The translations under genes were made by a program, and so were the position numbers. A stretch of DNA of 16,758 nucleotides from Nautiliaceae bacterium (GTDB taxonomy: Bacteria; Campylobacterota; Campylobacteria; Campylobacterales; Nautiliaceae), in assembly GCA_027063075.1 (NCBI GenBank), contig JAMOSM010000031.1, positions 1-16,758 on the forward strand, in the 5' to 3' direction. The notes beneath the pieces were generated by a model. The model saw only the letters and a list, made by a program, of their open reading frames with translations. It searched no databases and was not told the origin of the DNA. This document shows, piece by piece, positions 1 to 8,203 of the stretch; position 1 is the first letter of the stretch; the number at the start of each line of letters is the position of its first letter.

Positions 1-22
1 CTCACATCCTATAAAAAAAATG

Positions 23-814
23 CTAATAATTAATATTAAGACACTTAATCTCAAACTCACCCCTTCTAACATCAGGATATCCAAGAGGAGAACTTAAAAA
101 CCTTATATGCCCCTCATATAAATCATAAGGTTCGTGACAGTGCCCAAAAATCCAATATTTTATATTTTCGCTAAACAAATCATATCCATAAAACGTATAA
201 AAACTATTTAAAATAATATCATCATAACAGCTTATATAAAAAGGGGCTACGTGGGTAAAAACTATATCGGCTTTAGCTATATTTACTCTTAATTTCTCTT
301 TTTCTACAAAGCTGATATCAACAGGGTCTATTTTAGGAATAATTTTTTTAGCATCATTCATTATACCTTCCCAAATTTCCCTTATATAATCCAAAGAATA
401 ACCCTTTTTTAAGGCATAAGAAAAATCATACCAGCTCATAGTCCCTAAAAACTTAATTCCACTAATTTCAATAATATTCCCATTTAACAAATAAACATCC
501 TCAAGAGATTTTATCATCTCTTTAAACTCTAAAACTCTATTTAAAGAAGTTTTATATTTACTAATTTGTGAGCGACTCACAAGATAAAAATCGTGATTTC
601 CTAAAACCACCAAAATTTTCTTAGCCCATTTTTTCAAAACTTTTAAAAGCAAATAGCTTTGATAATTATAATGCCCCAAATCTCCTGCAATTATCAAAAC
701 ATCCATCTCTTTTGGAGCCAATATTTTTTTTACAAACCTTTCTATTTTAACTTCATTATTTGAAATACCTATCCAAAAATCTAAATGAATATCGCTTTTA
801 AAGCCTATTTTCAT
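23..814 (-). CDS. Calcineurin-like metallophosphoesterase, substrate unknown
   Basis: This is a 263-residue protein with all the metal-ligand motifs of the calcineurin-like phosphoesterase fold in order: SDIHLD (D8, H10), AGDLG (D45), GNHD (N73, H74, D75), FTHVAP (H188) and FGHCHEP (H225, H227). It should therefore be an active di-metal phosphohydrolase. Nothing in the sequence fixes the substrate, and there is no signal peptide or membrane segment, so it is probably cytosolic. The start is set at the ATG at 812-814: a GAGAGA sits six bases upstream, whereas an in-frame TTG two codons earlier (818-820) would abut that GAGAGA. The gene overlaps the end of dxs by 17 bases and is the last member of the minus-strand operon seen here. 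In C. jejuni I recall perR beside dxs, so this gene is probably a lineage-specific neighbour. Fold and catalytic class are near certain; the physiological role is unknown. Confidence 0.9.
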   Translation of the reverse strand: MKIGFKSDIHLDFWIGISNNEVKIERFVKKILAPKEMDVLIIAGDLGHYNYQSYLLLKVLKKWAKKILVVLGNHDFYLVSRSQISKYKTSLNRVLEFKEMIKSLEDVYLLNGNIIEISGIKFLGTMSWYDFSYALKKGYSLDYIREIWEGIMNDAKKIIPKIDPVDISFVEKEKLRVNIAKADIVFTHVAPFYISCYDDIILNSFYTFYGYDLFSENIKYWIFGHCHEPYDLYEGHIRFLSSPLGYPDVRRGEFEIKCLNINY

Positions 815-2615
815 TTTCAATCTCTCTTACAATACTCTCTTCATCAACCCCTAAAAATCTCTCAACCTCTTCAACGCTTCCGTGAGGAATAAATTTATCA
901 GGATATTCAAAACTTCTAACTTTTACATCTAAATTCTTTTCATTTACAAACCCTTCAAGCATTTCACCAATTCCGCCTTCTTTTGCGTTATCGCTTATTA
1001 CATACCATTTTTTTGCTCTAAGAGTCCTTAAAAGCTCTTTATCAAAAGGTTTTACAAACCTTAAATCCAAAAGTCCAGCTTTTATTCCTCTTTTTTCTAG
1101 TTCTTTTAACACATTATAAGCTTTTCCAACTCCGTTGCCATAACCTATAAGCATTATATCATCACTATCTATTAAAAGCTCTGCTTTTGCAAGCTCAAAC
1201 TCTTTTGCCTCAAAAACTCCGTCTTTTAATTTAAAAGCCCCCCTTGGATATCTAAAAGCACTTGGACCTTTATTAAAGTTATAAGCAAACTCAACAGCTT
1301 TTTTTAATGTCTCAAAATCCCTTGGGGCAAAAAGAGTCATATTAGGCAAAATCCTTAAAAACCCTACATCAAAAACCCCTTGATGTGTCTCTCCATCAGC
1401 CCCTACAATTCCGGCTCTATCAATTGCAAATCTAACGGGATAGTTATCAAGACATACATCGTGAATAATCTGGTCATAACCTCTTTGCAAAAAAGTAGAA
1501 TAAATCGCAACAAAAGGCTTAAAGCCCTCTTTTGCCAAAGGTGCCATTGAAGTTACTGCATGTTGTTCAGCAATCCCAACATCCCAAAACCTCTCAGGAA
1601 ATTCCTGCATCAAATCTTTCATTCCCGTTCCACTTGGCATTGCAGCAGTAACTCCTACCACACTTTTATCTTTTCTTGCAAGTTCTTTTAGCTTGTTTGC
1701 AAAAACTTTTGTAGCTGAAAGAGTTGAAGGTTTTAGTGGCTTTCCGGTTTCTAAATCAAAAGGACTAACTCCATGCCAGTGTTCATAATACCCTTCAGCC
1801 TGTTTATACCCTTTGCCTTTTATGGTTTTTGCATGGACTACAACGGGTTTTTTAAGTTCTTTTGCTATTTTTAAAACTTCTATAATCTCTTCAAGGTTAT
1901 GCCCGTCAATAGGTCCTATATACTCAAGCCCCATCTCCTCAAAAAACACTCCATTTACGCTAAAAATCTCTTCAAATTTTTTAGCGGCATATTTTATATC
2001 CTCAGGAGCCTTTTCTAAAAATTTTTTAAATTTTTCTTTAAAACCTTGATAAACTTTTCCGGCTTTTAACTTTGTAAGATACTTACTAATAGCTCCAATT
2101 GGCTTTCCTATACTCATTTCATTATCATTAAGAATAATTACAACAGGCAGTTTTAAATACCCAAGTTCATTCATAGCTTCATACACCATCCCGGCACTTA
2201 TTGCCCCATCGCCAATTAAAACAACAGGAATTCTTTGTTCATTTTTAAGTTTGATAGCCTTAGCAGCTCCAACTGCCACAGAAATAGAAGTGGAAGAGTG
2301 CCCTGCACTAAAATAATCACACTCACTCTCACTTGGCTTTGTATATCCACTAATTCCTCCAAACTGTCTTAGGGTATCAAACACTTCCCACCTGCCTGTT
2401 AAAAGTTTATGGGCATATGCCTGATGCGATACATCAAAAATAAAAGGGTCTTTTTTGCAATCAAACACATAATGCATTCCAATAATAAGCTCAACTGCCC
2501 CAAGGGTTGAGCTTAAATGCCCGCCTTTTTTTGAAACAACTTCTAAAATTCTTTTTCTTATATTACTTGCTAAATCTTCCAGTTCTTTTATATTCATACT
2601 TTTTACATCAATCAT
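798..2615 (-). CDS. dxs: 1-deoxy-D-xylulose-5-phosphate synthase
   Basis: Dxs condenses pyruvate and glyceraldehyde 3-phosphate to 1-deoxy-D-xylulose 5-phosphate, the first step of the methylerythritol phosphate route to isoprenoids and also a precursor of thiamine and pyridoxal. The 605-residue length is close to the roughly 620 of E. coli. The N-terminal domain has the DVSHQAYAHKLLTGR segment (61-75), AGHSSTS (104-110) and the thiamine diphosphate motif, GDG at 135-137 with ND at 163-164. The pyrimidine-binding domain carries the catalytic Glu in GIAEQHAV (E350), and a transketolase C-terminal domain follows from about residue 480. The ATG overlaps the fliH stop as ATGA, so translation is probably coupled. 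A dxs gene at the end of the fliFGH block is the arrangement I recall from Campylobacter. No truncation or missing catalytic residue is seen. Confidence 0.97.
   Translation of the reverse strand: MIDVKSMNIKELEDLASNIRKRILEVVSKKGGHLSSTLGAVELIIGMHYVFDCKKDPFIFDVSHQAYAHKLLTGRWEVFDTLRQFGGISGYTKPSESECDYFSAGHSSTSISVAVGAAKAIKLKNEQRIPVVLIGDGAISAGMVYEAMNELGYLKLPVVIILNDNEMSIGKPIGAISKYLTKLKAGKVYQGFKEKFKKFLEKAPEDIKYAAKKFEEIFSVNGVFFEEMGLEYIGPIDGHNLEEIIEVLKIAKELKKPVVVHAKTIKGKGYKQAEGYYEHWHGVSPFDLETGKPLKPSTLSATKVFANKLKELARKDKSVVGVTAAMPSGTGMKDLMQEFPERFWDVGIAEQHAVTSMAPLAKEGFKPFVAIYSTFLQRGYDQIIHDVCLDNYPVRFAIDRAGIVGADGETHQGVFDVGFLRILPNMTLFAPRDFETLKKAVEFAYNFNKGPSAFRYPRGAFKLKDGVFEAKEFELAKAELLIDSDDIMLIGYGNGVGKAYNVLKELEKRGIKAGLLDLRFVKPFDKELLRTLRAKKWYVISDNAKEGGIGEMLEGFVNEKNLDVKVRSFEYPDKFIPHGSVEEVERFLGVDEESIVREIENENRL
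821..826 (-). promoter_or_regulatory. Ribosome binding site deciding the metallophosphoesterase start
   Basis: On the minus strand GAGAGA lies six bases before the ATG at 814 and directly against the alternative TTG at 820. Only the ATG has a workable spacing, so the protein is taken to start MKIGFKSD. The site lies inside the last codons of dxs. Confidence 0.6.
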
Positions 2616-3361
2616 CTATTTCCTTTAACAGCTTCTTTTACGGCTTTAAACCTCTCTTCGATTTCTCCATCAATATTGCCGACATCGCTTATTATAACAA
2701 CTCCACCTTTTTTTACTGCTTCATCAGGAATAATTTCTATACCTTTTATATTTTTTTTCAAAAATTCTGCATCCTCCGGATTTACTTTTATACTAACCTT
2801 ACTTGCATCTTTTAAATCCTGCATTAAAGATTTTGCAAGAGACAGTGCCACTTCTTTGGAATTTTCACTAAGCTCTTTTTGAATAACTTCACTTGCTATA
2901 TCAAGAGCTACTGCTATAAGTTCTTTTTCTATATCTTCAAGTTTCTTTTCAAAAATTTTATTTATCTCTTCAAGTTTTTTTACCGAATCTTCATAAAGCC
3001 TTTTTGTCTCTTCAAGTTCCTCTTTACACTTAGCTTCAGCTTCGCTAAAACCTTTTTTATATCCCTCTTCATAAGCTTTTTTACTCTCTTCTTGAAGCTT
3101 TTGATGACAGTTTTTAATCTCTTCTTCAAACTTCATTTGAGATTTTATAAAATTATTAGAAAGCTCTTCTATTTTTGCTAAAAGTTTTTCTATAACTTCA
3201 CTGTTTTCCTCTTTTTCCTCTTCTTTTACATCTTCTAAAGTAGAGGTTTCAGAAAAAGAAACAAATTCGTCATTATCTTTTTTATTTTCATCAAGTTCTT
3301 TAAATCTATAAGGCTTTATAATATGTTTATCGCTTTTTCCTCCGTTTACTATTCTACTCAA
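2612..3361 (-). CDS. fliH: Flagellar export ATPase regulator FliH
   Basis: FliH binds and restrains the export ATPase FliI and tethers it to the flagellar type III export gate and C-ring. The 249-residue product has a short basic N-terminus with IIKPYRF (14-20), a very acidic stretch (about 21-58), and a long Glu/Lys-rich coiled-coil region (about 55-148) that includes a GxxxG step (G100, G104) of the kind known in FliH. A C-terminal FliH/V-ATPase E-subunit-like domain follows (about 149-249). The start is TTG. It overlaps the end of fliG by 8 bases, and the next Met is far downstream at residue 76, so a later start would remove the conserved N-terminal motif. Family assignment rests on the coil-plus-C-domain architecture and on position directly after fliF-fliG; sequence identity to FliH is typically low. 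Confidence 0.9.
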   Translation of the reverse strand: MSRIVNGGKSDKHIIKPYRFKELDENKKDNDEFVSFSETSTLEDVKEEEKEENSEVIEKLLAKIEELSNNFIKSQMKFEEEIKNCHQKLQEESKKAYEEGYKKGFSEAEAKCKEELEETKRLYEDSVKKLEEINKIFEKKLEDIEKELIAVALDIASEVIQKELSENSKEVALSLAKSLMQDLKDASKVSIKVNPEDAEFLKKNIKGIEIIPDEAVKKGGVVIISDVGNIDGEIEERFKAVKEAVKGNR

Positions 3362-4379
3362 TTATCTCTTCCTCTGCTCCGATACTTACTTTTCCTTCTT
3401 CAGCAAGTTTTTGAACAACTTCTATTATTTTTCTCTGAGCGGCTTCAACTTCTTTTACCTTAACAGGTCCTAAAAACTGCATCTCCTCTTCGAATGCAGC
3501 TGCTGCTCTTTGAGACATATTTGCCAAAAATTTTTGTTTTAGCTCTTCTGGTGCACCTTTTAGTGCAACCATTAAAGTATTTTTATCAACCTCTTTTAAA
3601 ATTTCACGAATTGCAGTATTGTCAAGTTTTAGAATATCTTCAAACGTAAACATTTTCTCTTTAATTTCCTCAGCAAGTTGATTGTTTATTTGTTCTATAT
3701 ATTTAAGAGTAGATTTTGCAGCTTTTTGTCCAAGACGGTTAAAAATTTCAGCCACAAACCTAACCCCTCCAATTTCAACCTTATATCCTGTAAGAGATTC
3801 AAGTTTTGTCTCAAGTATTGCACTTACCTTTTTAATAACCTGAGGGGAAATATCTCCAAGATTACTCATTCTCATTAAAACCTCAGCCCTTATTTCATCC
3901 GGAAAATAACTAAGAGTCTCAGCCGCACTGCTTGGGTCCATATGGGCTAAAATTAAAGCAATTGTCTGAGGATGCTCATTTACAATAAAATCAGCAAGTT
4001 GCTGTGGTTTTACTTTTTGTAAAAAGCCAAAAGTCTGCTCACTTTGAAGAGATTTTGCAAGTTTATCTAATACTTTTTTTGCCTCTTCAGGACCTAAGGC
4101 TTTATAAAGTATCTCTTTTGCATACTCAAGTCCTCCGCTTGCAATATACTGATTTGACTGAAAAATTATATAAAATTCTTCTAATACAGCTGCTGCAATT
4201 GCCTTGTCAATCGCTTTTGCAGTTGCAATATATTTTGAAATTTCTGTAATAGTATCAACATCCATATATGAAAATATTTGAGCTGTTAAATCCTCTCCAA
4301 GCTGAATAAGCAAAATAGCAATCTTTTCAGCCATACTAAGTTCTTCTAAAATAGCCTGTTGCTGTGGTGAAAGTGCCAT
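3354..4379 (-). CDS. fliG: Flagellar motor switch protein FliG
   Basis: FliG forms the upper ring of the flagellar switch complex. It binds the FliF tail with its N-terminal domain and meets MotA with charged residues in its C-terminal domain to produce torque. The 341-residue protein matches the usual 330-345. It shows the EHPQ motif of the middle domain (135-138) followed by IALILAHMDPSSAAETLSYFP, and the MFTF form of the conserved MFxF linker (243-246). The C-terminal torque domain (about 247-335) has the expected charged helix around residues 280-298. It starts at ATG, ten bases after the fliF stop, and its end overlaps fliH by 8 bases. It shows no oddities. Confidence 0.97.
   Translation of the reverse strand: MALSPQQQAILEELSMAEKIAILLIQLGEDLTAQIFSYMDVDTITEISKYIATAKAIDKAIAAAVLEEFYIIFQSNQYIASGGLEYAKEILYKALGPEEAKKVLDKLAKSLQSEQTFGFLQKVKPQQLADFIVNEHPQTIALILAHMDPSSAAETLSYFPDEIRAEVLMRMSNLGDISPQVIKKVSAILETKLESLTGYKVEIGGVRFVAEIFNRLGQKAAKSTLKYIEQINNQLAEEIKEKMFTFEDILKLDNTAIREILKEVDKNTLMVALKGAPEELKQKFLANMSQRAAAAFEEEMQFLGPVKVKEVEAAQRKIIEVVQKLAEEGKVSIGAEEEIIE
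3366..3373 (-). promoter_or_regulatory. Ribosome binding site supporting the fliH TTG start
   Basis: The minus strand reads AGGAAGAG, with AGGA about eight bases before the TTG at 3361. It lies inside the last codons of fliG. It supports the unusual start, although the match to the consensus is moderate. Confidence 0.5.
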
Positions 4380-4389
4380 AATTTATCCT

Positions 4390-6066
4390 TTAACTCTCAG
4401 GGTGTTCTTCTTTTAAAAGATTTTCAAGAACTTTAGCAACTTGTTCTGGATGCTCTTCTACCATTTTACTAACTCTCTCAAGTAAAACTTCATATTTAAG
4501 CTCTTCTTCATTTATCTCACCTGAAATTCCAAGCTGTTGTTCTACTTTCTCTTTTAACTCTTTTATTTTATCATAAGTTGATTCAATCTCCTCTTCATCT
4601 ATTTCTATCTCTTCTTTTTTAGGCTGTTCTTCTTCAACAACAGGCGTCTCAAGCATTTTTTGCGTAAAAGGAGTAATAACTTTTTTATAAAAAACAAACA
4701 ACACCACTGCTAAAAACAGATATTTAAGCAACGAACTAAAAGGTCCTAAATACATTTCAATCATATGCATAACTTTTCCTGCTGGAGTTGATGGAATATT
4801 TGAAGCCTGATGTGAAAATTCAAAACTGCTAACACTTACGCTATCTCCTCTTTTAACATCAAAACCTATTGCATTTTTTACCAAATTCTCTATATTCTTA
4901 AGCTCAAGTTCGCTTAAAGGGACAAACTCTTTTTTACCATCTTTTTCTTTATAATGACCATCAACAACAACCGCTGCTGTTATTCTTTTTATCTTTGGAA
5001 AATTCTCTTTTATATTTTTAATTGTAGTAGAAATTTCATAATTTGTTGTAGTTTCACTTTTATTATATTTATCCACCACTTCACTGTTTTTAAGCCCTTG
5101 AACCGGACCTATATTACTAACAACCCCTGGAACTCCTCCAACTTCTTTAGGTTTTGTTCCAATTCTGCTCTCTTCTAAAGTCTGCTCACTTCTTACAACA
5201 TTGTCCGGGGAATAGATTGTGGCTTTTGCCTGAACTTTTGAAAAATCAACATCAACACTTACTTTTGCGACTACTTTATCTTTTCCTCCTACAATAGGGG
5301 CTAAAATAGAAGTAATTTTCTCTTCTAACGCTTTTTCAATTCTTTTTTTGTAAGTAATCTGAGCTTTTAAAGCTTCATTATCCTGGGTTAATTCATCATT
5401 TTCCCCTAAAGGATTACCATATTGATCTATAATTTTTACATTTTCGGGTTTAAGTTTTGGCACAGCAGCTGCAACAAGCCATTTAATTCCTTGAATCTGT
5501 TTAGGAGTTAAAATCATATTAGGTTTTAATTTTATTAAAACAGATGCGGTTGGCAAAACCTCTTTATCTACAAAAACAGATTCTTTTGGAATTGCAATAT
5601 TTACTCTTGCCTCTTCTACAGCGGAAATTGATTCAATGGTTTTTGCAAGTTCCCCTTCAAGTGCCCTTAAATATTTAACCCTCTGCTCAAAATCGGTAGC
5701 ACCAAAAGAAGATTTGTCAAACAGTTCAAAGCCTACTTTACTTGATTTAGGGAGCCCCTGGGCTGCTACATCAAGCCTTAACTTTTCAACCATCTCTTTT
5801 GGAACTAAAATAACACCATCTTTTACTTCATAAGGAACCTGTTTTTTATCAAGATATTGGGCAATCAAAGCGGCATCCTGAGGCTTTAGGTTCTCAAACA
5901 AAATTGCATATCCGGGTCTTTTATTGGAAGAGGCAGTGTTAAAAACAATTAAAAAAGTTATTATCAAAATAACAGCTACAACACTGCCTATTATAATATA
6001 ACGCTGTTTTTTGTTAAGTTTATTAAAAAACTCTACTATCTGCTTAAATAAAGCTTCAAAATTCAA
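4390..6066 (-). CDS. fliF: Flagellar MS-ring protein FliF
   Basis: FliF builds the membrane/supramembrane ring on which the flagellar rotor and export apparatus assemble. The 558-residue protein has a first membrane segment at 23-42, a periplasmic region with ring-building motifs (about 50-430, including the EARVNIAIPKESVF stretch at 152-165), a second membrane segment at about 445-462, and an acidic cytoplasmic tail (about 475-558) that would bind FliG. The start is TTG: it overlaps the hisC stop as TTGA and has GGGAGA upstream. No other plausible start precedes the first membrane segment. The gene has no promoter gap of its own, so early flagellar expression here appears tied to the housekeeping operon that contains it. 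Confidence 0.96.
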   Translation of the reverse strand: MNFEALFKQIVEFFNKLNKKQRYIIIGSVVAVILIITFLIVFNTASSNKRPGYAILFENLKPQDAALIAQYLDKKQVPYEVKDGVILVPKEMVEKLRLDVAAQGLPKSSKVGFELFDKSSFGATDFEQRVKYLRALEGELAKTIESISAVEEARVNIAIPKESVFVDKEVLPTASVLIKLKPNMILTPKQIQGIKWLVAAAVPKLKPENVKIIDQYGNPLGENDELTQDNEALKAQITYKKRIEKALEEKITSILAPIVGGKDKVVAKVSVDVDFSKVQAKATIYSPDNVVRSEQTLEESRIGTKPKEVGGVPGVVSNIGPVQGLKNSEVVDKYNKSETTTNYEISTTIKNIKENFPKIKRITAAVVVDGHYKEKDGKKEFVPLSELELKNIENLVKNAIGFDVKRGDSVSVSSFEFSHQASNIPSTPAGKVMHMIEMYLGPFSSLLKYLFLAVVLFVFYKKVITPFTQKMLETPVVEEEQPKKEEIEIDEEEIESTYDKIKELKEKVEQQLGISGEINEEELKYEVLLERVSKMVEEHPEQVAKVLENLLKEEHPES

Positions 6067-7133
6067 ACAATCTCCCTAAGTGTATTTATAACTTTTAGAT
6101 TTTCCTGAGGTGTGCCTATGGTAATTCTTAAAGCATCAAAACCGTAACTTGACATATCCCTTACAATAATACCTCTTTTTAAAAGCTCGTTTGCAATTTT
6201 TGTTGAATTTGGAATATAAAGTACTATAAAATTTGTAAAACTGTCAATATATTCTAGACCCTTTTCTTTTGCAAACTCAATATATTTTTGCATTTCTTTA
6301 AAATTATTCTCAATTCCCTGTTTTACCCACTCTTCATCTTTTAAAGCATTTACAGCTGCAATAAGAGATAAAGTGGTAATATTAAAAGGAGGTCTTAATT
6401 TATGGAGATTTTTTATTATCTTTTCATTGGCAATACCGTATCCTACCCTCATTCCCCCAAGACCGTAAGCTTTAGAAAAAGTTCCTGTATAAAGAACATT
6501 TGGATAAGAAATCAGCTTTTTAACATCAAGTGCTTTGTTTTTATCTTTATAAGAGGCAAACTCCTGATACGCCCCATCAACAATTACCAAAGTATCCTCA
6601 TCAATCTCTTCTATAAATTCGTATATATCATTTGCATCTAAACACTCTCCTAAAGGATTGTTTGGAACACATAAAAACACTATCTGTGGCTTTTGCTGTT
6701 TGCAAATTTTTCTAAATTCATCAAGATTATGTGTAGAAGATGGGGTTTTTAAAATCTCAGCCCCAACCTGTCTTGAATAAATTTCATACATTGCAAACGT
6801 AATTCCGGCCATTAATACTTTTTTAGGTTCAATTCCATGGACTGCAAATTCAAGTACCTGGTCACTTCCCGCACCTATTACAAAGTTTTTTGAATCAATT
6901 CCAAATTTATCAGCTAAAGCCTCTTTTAATTCATAAAAACTGTCATCCGGGTATCTGTGCATAAGGTGTGCGTTTTTTTTAACCTCTTCAATAACTTTAG
7001 GACTTGGCCCATAAGGATTTTCATTGCTTGCAAGCTTTATTATCTCTTTTGGTTCAATACCAAATTCCCTTACTACAAGTTCAATCGGTTTTCCCGCTTC
7101 ATAGGTTTTTAAGTTTTTAAGTTTTTCAAACAT
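6063..7133 (-). CDS. hisC: Histidinol-phosphate / aromatic aminotransferase
   Basis: This is a fold-type I PLP aminotransferase of the HisC family, 356 residues. It shows the N-terminal SNENPYGPSP motif (36-45), the PNNPLGE segment (157-163), an Asp that contacts the cofactor ring nitrogen (D186 in VDGAYQEF), and the Schiff-base lysine K221 in GTFSKAYGLGGMRVGYG. HisC converts imidazole-acetol phosphate to histidinol phosphate. Many HisC proteins also transaminate prephenate, phenylpyruvate or 4-hydroxyphenylpyruvate. It lies 8 bases after pheA with no other his gene in view, so a role in phenylalanine and tyrosine synthesis, alone or in addition, is a reasonable inference. As I recall, C. jejuni has the same pheA-hisC-fliF order. 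The enzyme class is certain; the main substrate is not. Confidence 0.93.
   Translation of the reverse strand: MFEKLKNLKTYEAGKPIELVVREFGIEPKEIIKLASNENPYGPSPKVIEEVKKNAHLMHRYPDDSFYELKEALADKFGIDSKNFVIGAGSDQVLEFAVHGIEPKKVLMAGITFAMYEIYSRQVGAEILKTPSSTHNLDEFRKICKQQKPQIVFLCVPNNPLGECLDANDIYEFIEEIDEDTLVIVDGAYQEFASYKDKNKALDVKKLISYPNVLYTGTFSKAYGLGGMRVGYGIANEKIIKNLHKLRPPFNITTLSLIAAVNALKDEEWVKQGIENNFKEMQKYIEFAKEKGLEYIDSFTNFIVLYIPNSTKIANELLKRGIIVRDMSSYGFDALRITIGTPQENLKVINTLREIV
6071..6076 (-). promoter_or_regulatory. Ribosome binding site supporting the fliF TTG start
   Basis: The minus strand reads GGGAGA four bases before the TTG at 6066, within the last codons of hisC. It supports TTG as the true start and implies coupling to hisC translation. 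Confidence 0.6.
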
Positions 7134-7141
7134 ATCTCCTC

Positions 7142-8203
7142 CTAACAGTCTCTAAGATAACTACCAAGCCATATCATATTGTGTTTTTTTATAATTTCTT
7201 TTACCTTTTCATCATCAATATGACCTTCAAAATCTATATAAAACCACGCATTAAAAGTATCATCTTTATTAGGGCGGCTTTCAATTTTTAAAAGGTTAAT
7301 ATCTTTTTCTTTAAAATCTTTCAAAAGTTCAAAAAGAGCTCCTGATTTATGGGAAGTTTTTGCAATTACAGAAGTTTTGTCATAACCTGAAGGGTTTGTC
7401 TTAAAATCGCTTATTATAATAAAACGAGTTCTATTTGCTTTATTGTCTTCAATTTTTTCAAACAAAAGAGGTACATTATAAAGCTTTGCGGCTATTTTTG
7501 AACAAATTGCCGCACCTTCTTTATCTTTGCTTGCAATTTTTGCCGCCTCTGCTGTGGATTTTGTCGGAATAAACTCCACATCTATAAGCCCGTGGGTTTC
7601 TAAAAACGCAAGACACTGATTGTAACCCTGAGGATGAGAATAAATTCTTTTTATTTTTGTAATATCTTCACACAAAGAAGCAAAAGAGTGATGTATTTCC
7701 ATACATATCTCAGCCACTATTTTTACACCATATTTTTTGAGACTGTCTAAAGTAATCCCGACAACCCCTTCTGTGTTGTTTTCAATAGGCACAACCCCGT
7801 ATTTCGCCTCTTTACTTGCAACACTTTTAAAAACCCCTTCAATATTCATAACAGGAAGATACCTTGCATTTGCCCCAAACCTGCTCTCAGCCGCCTGATG
7901 AGTATATGTCCCTACAGGACCTAAAAACGCAATCCTCTCTTTTCTCTCAAGCGAACGTGAAATTGCAAAAATCTCCAAAAAAATTGCTTCAATATCCTCT
8001 TTTGTTAAAATCCCGCCCTCTTTTTTAGAAATTTCAGTAAGTCTGTTTATTATCTCTTTTTCTCTTTCTGGTCTGTAGATTGGAGCATTTGAGCTGTTTT
8101 TAAGCTCTCCAACTTTTTTTACAATTTTCATTCTTTTATTAAGAAGCCTTATTAACTCATTATCTATTTTGTCTATCTCTTTTCTTAAATCTTCTAAATT
8201 CAA
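7142..8203 (-). CDS. pheA: Bifunctional chorismate mutase / prephenate dehydratase
   Basis: This P-protein converts chorismate to prephenate and then to phenylpyruvate in phenylalanine synthesis. The 353 residues divide into an AroQ-type chorismate mutase helix bundle (about 1-85, beginning LEDLRKEIDKIDNELIRLLNKR), a prephenate dehydratase domain (about 90-268; GPVGTYTHQA at 95-104, TRF at 259-261), and an ACT regulatory domain (about 276-353). The ACT domain has GALF (288-291) and ESRP (308-311), the motifs linked to phenylalanine feedback binding. The start is TTG, overlapping the stop of the HAD gene as TTGA and preceded by AAGGAG. The next Met, at residue 26, would cut away most of the first mutase helix. 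The neighbouring aminotransferase could complete the pathway. Confidence 0.97.
   Translation of the reverse strand: MNLEDLRKEIDKIDNELIRLLNKRMKIVKKVGELKNSSNAPIYRPEREKEIINRLTEISKKEGGILTKEDIEAIFLEIFAISRSLERKERIAFLGPVGTYTHQAAESRFGANARYLPVMNIEGVFKSVASKEAKYGVVPIENNTEGVVGITLDSLKKYGVKIVAEICMEIHHSFASLCEDITKIKRIYSHPQGYNQCLAFLETHGLIDVEFIPTKSTAEAAKIASKDKEGAAICSKIAAKLYNVPLLFEKIEDNKANRTRFIIISDFKTNPSGYDKTSVIAKTSHKSGALFELLKDFKEKDINLLKIESRPNKDDTFNAWFYIDFEGHIDDEKVKEIIKKHNMIWLGSYLRDC

Noticed and set aside
13..49. Possible terminator after the metallophosphoesterase (ATTAAG-ACA-CTTAAT hairpin and an eight-base A run, U on the minus transcript)
   Set aside because: The stem is pure AT except one pair, and it is 14 bases away from the U-run, too far for an intrinsic terminator. 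The next gene lies outside the window.
818..820. TTG as an earlier start for the metallophosphoesterase
   Set aside because: It adds only two residues, and the Shine-Dalgarno would touch the start codon. The ATG at 812-814 has correct spacing.
2507..3181. Plus-strand frames rich in Phe, Tyr and Leu that look like membrane proteins
   Set aside because: They are antisense to fliH and the 5' end of dxs. The Lys/Glu-rich FliH coil reads as Phe/Leu on the opposite strand.
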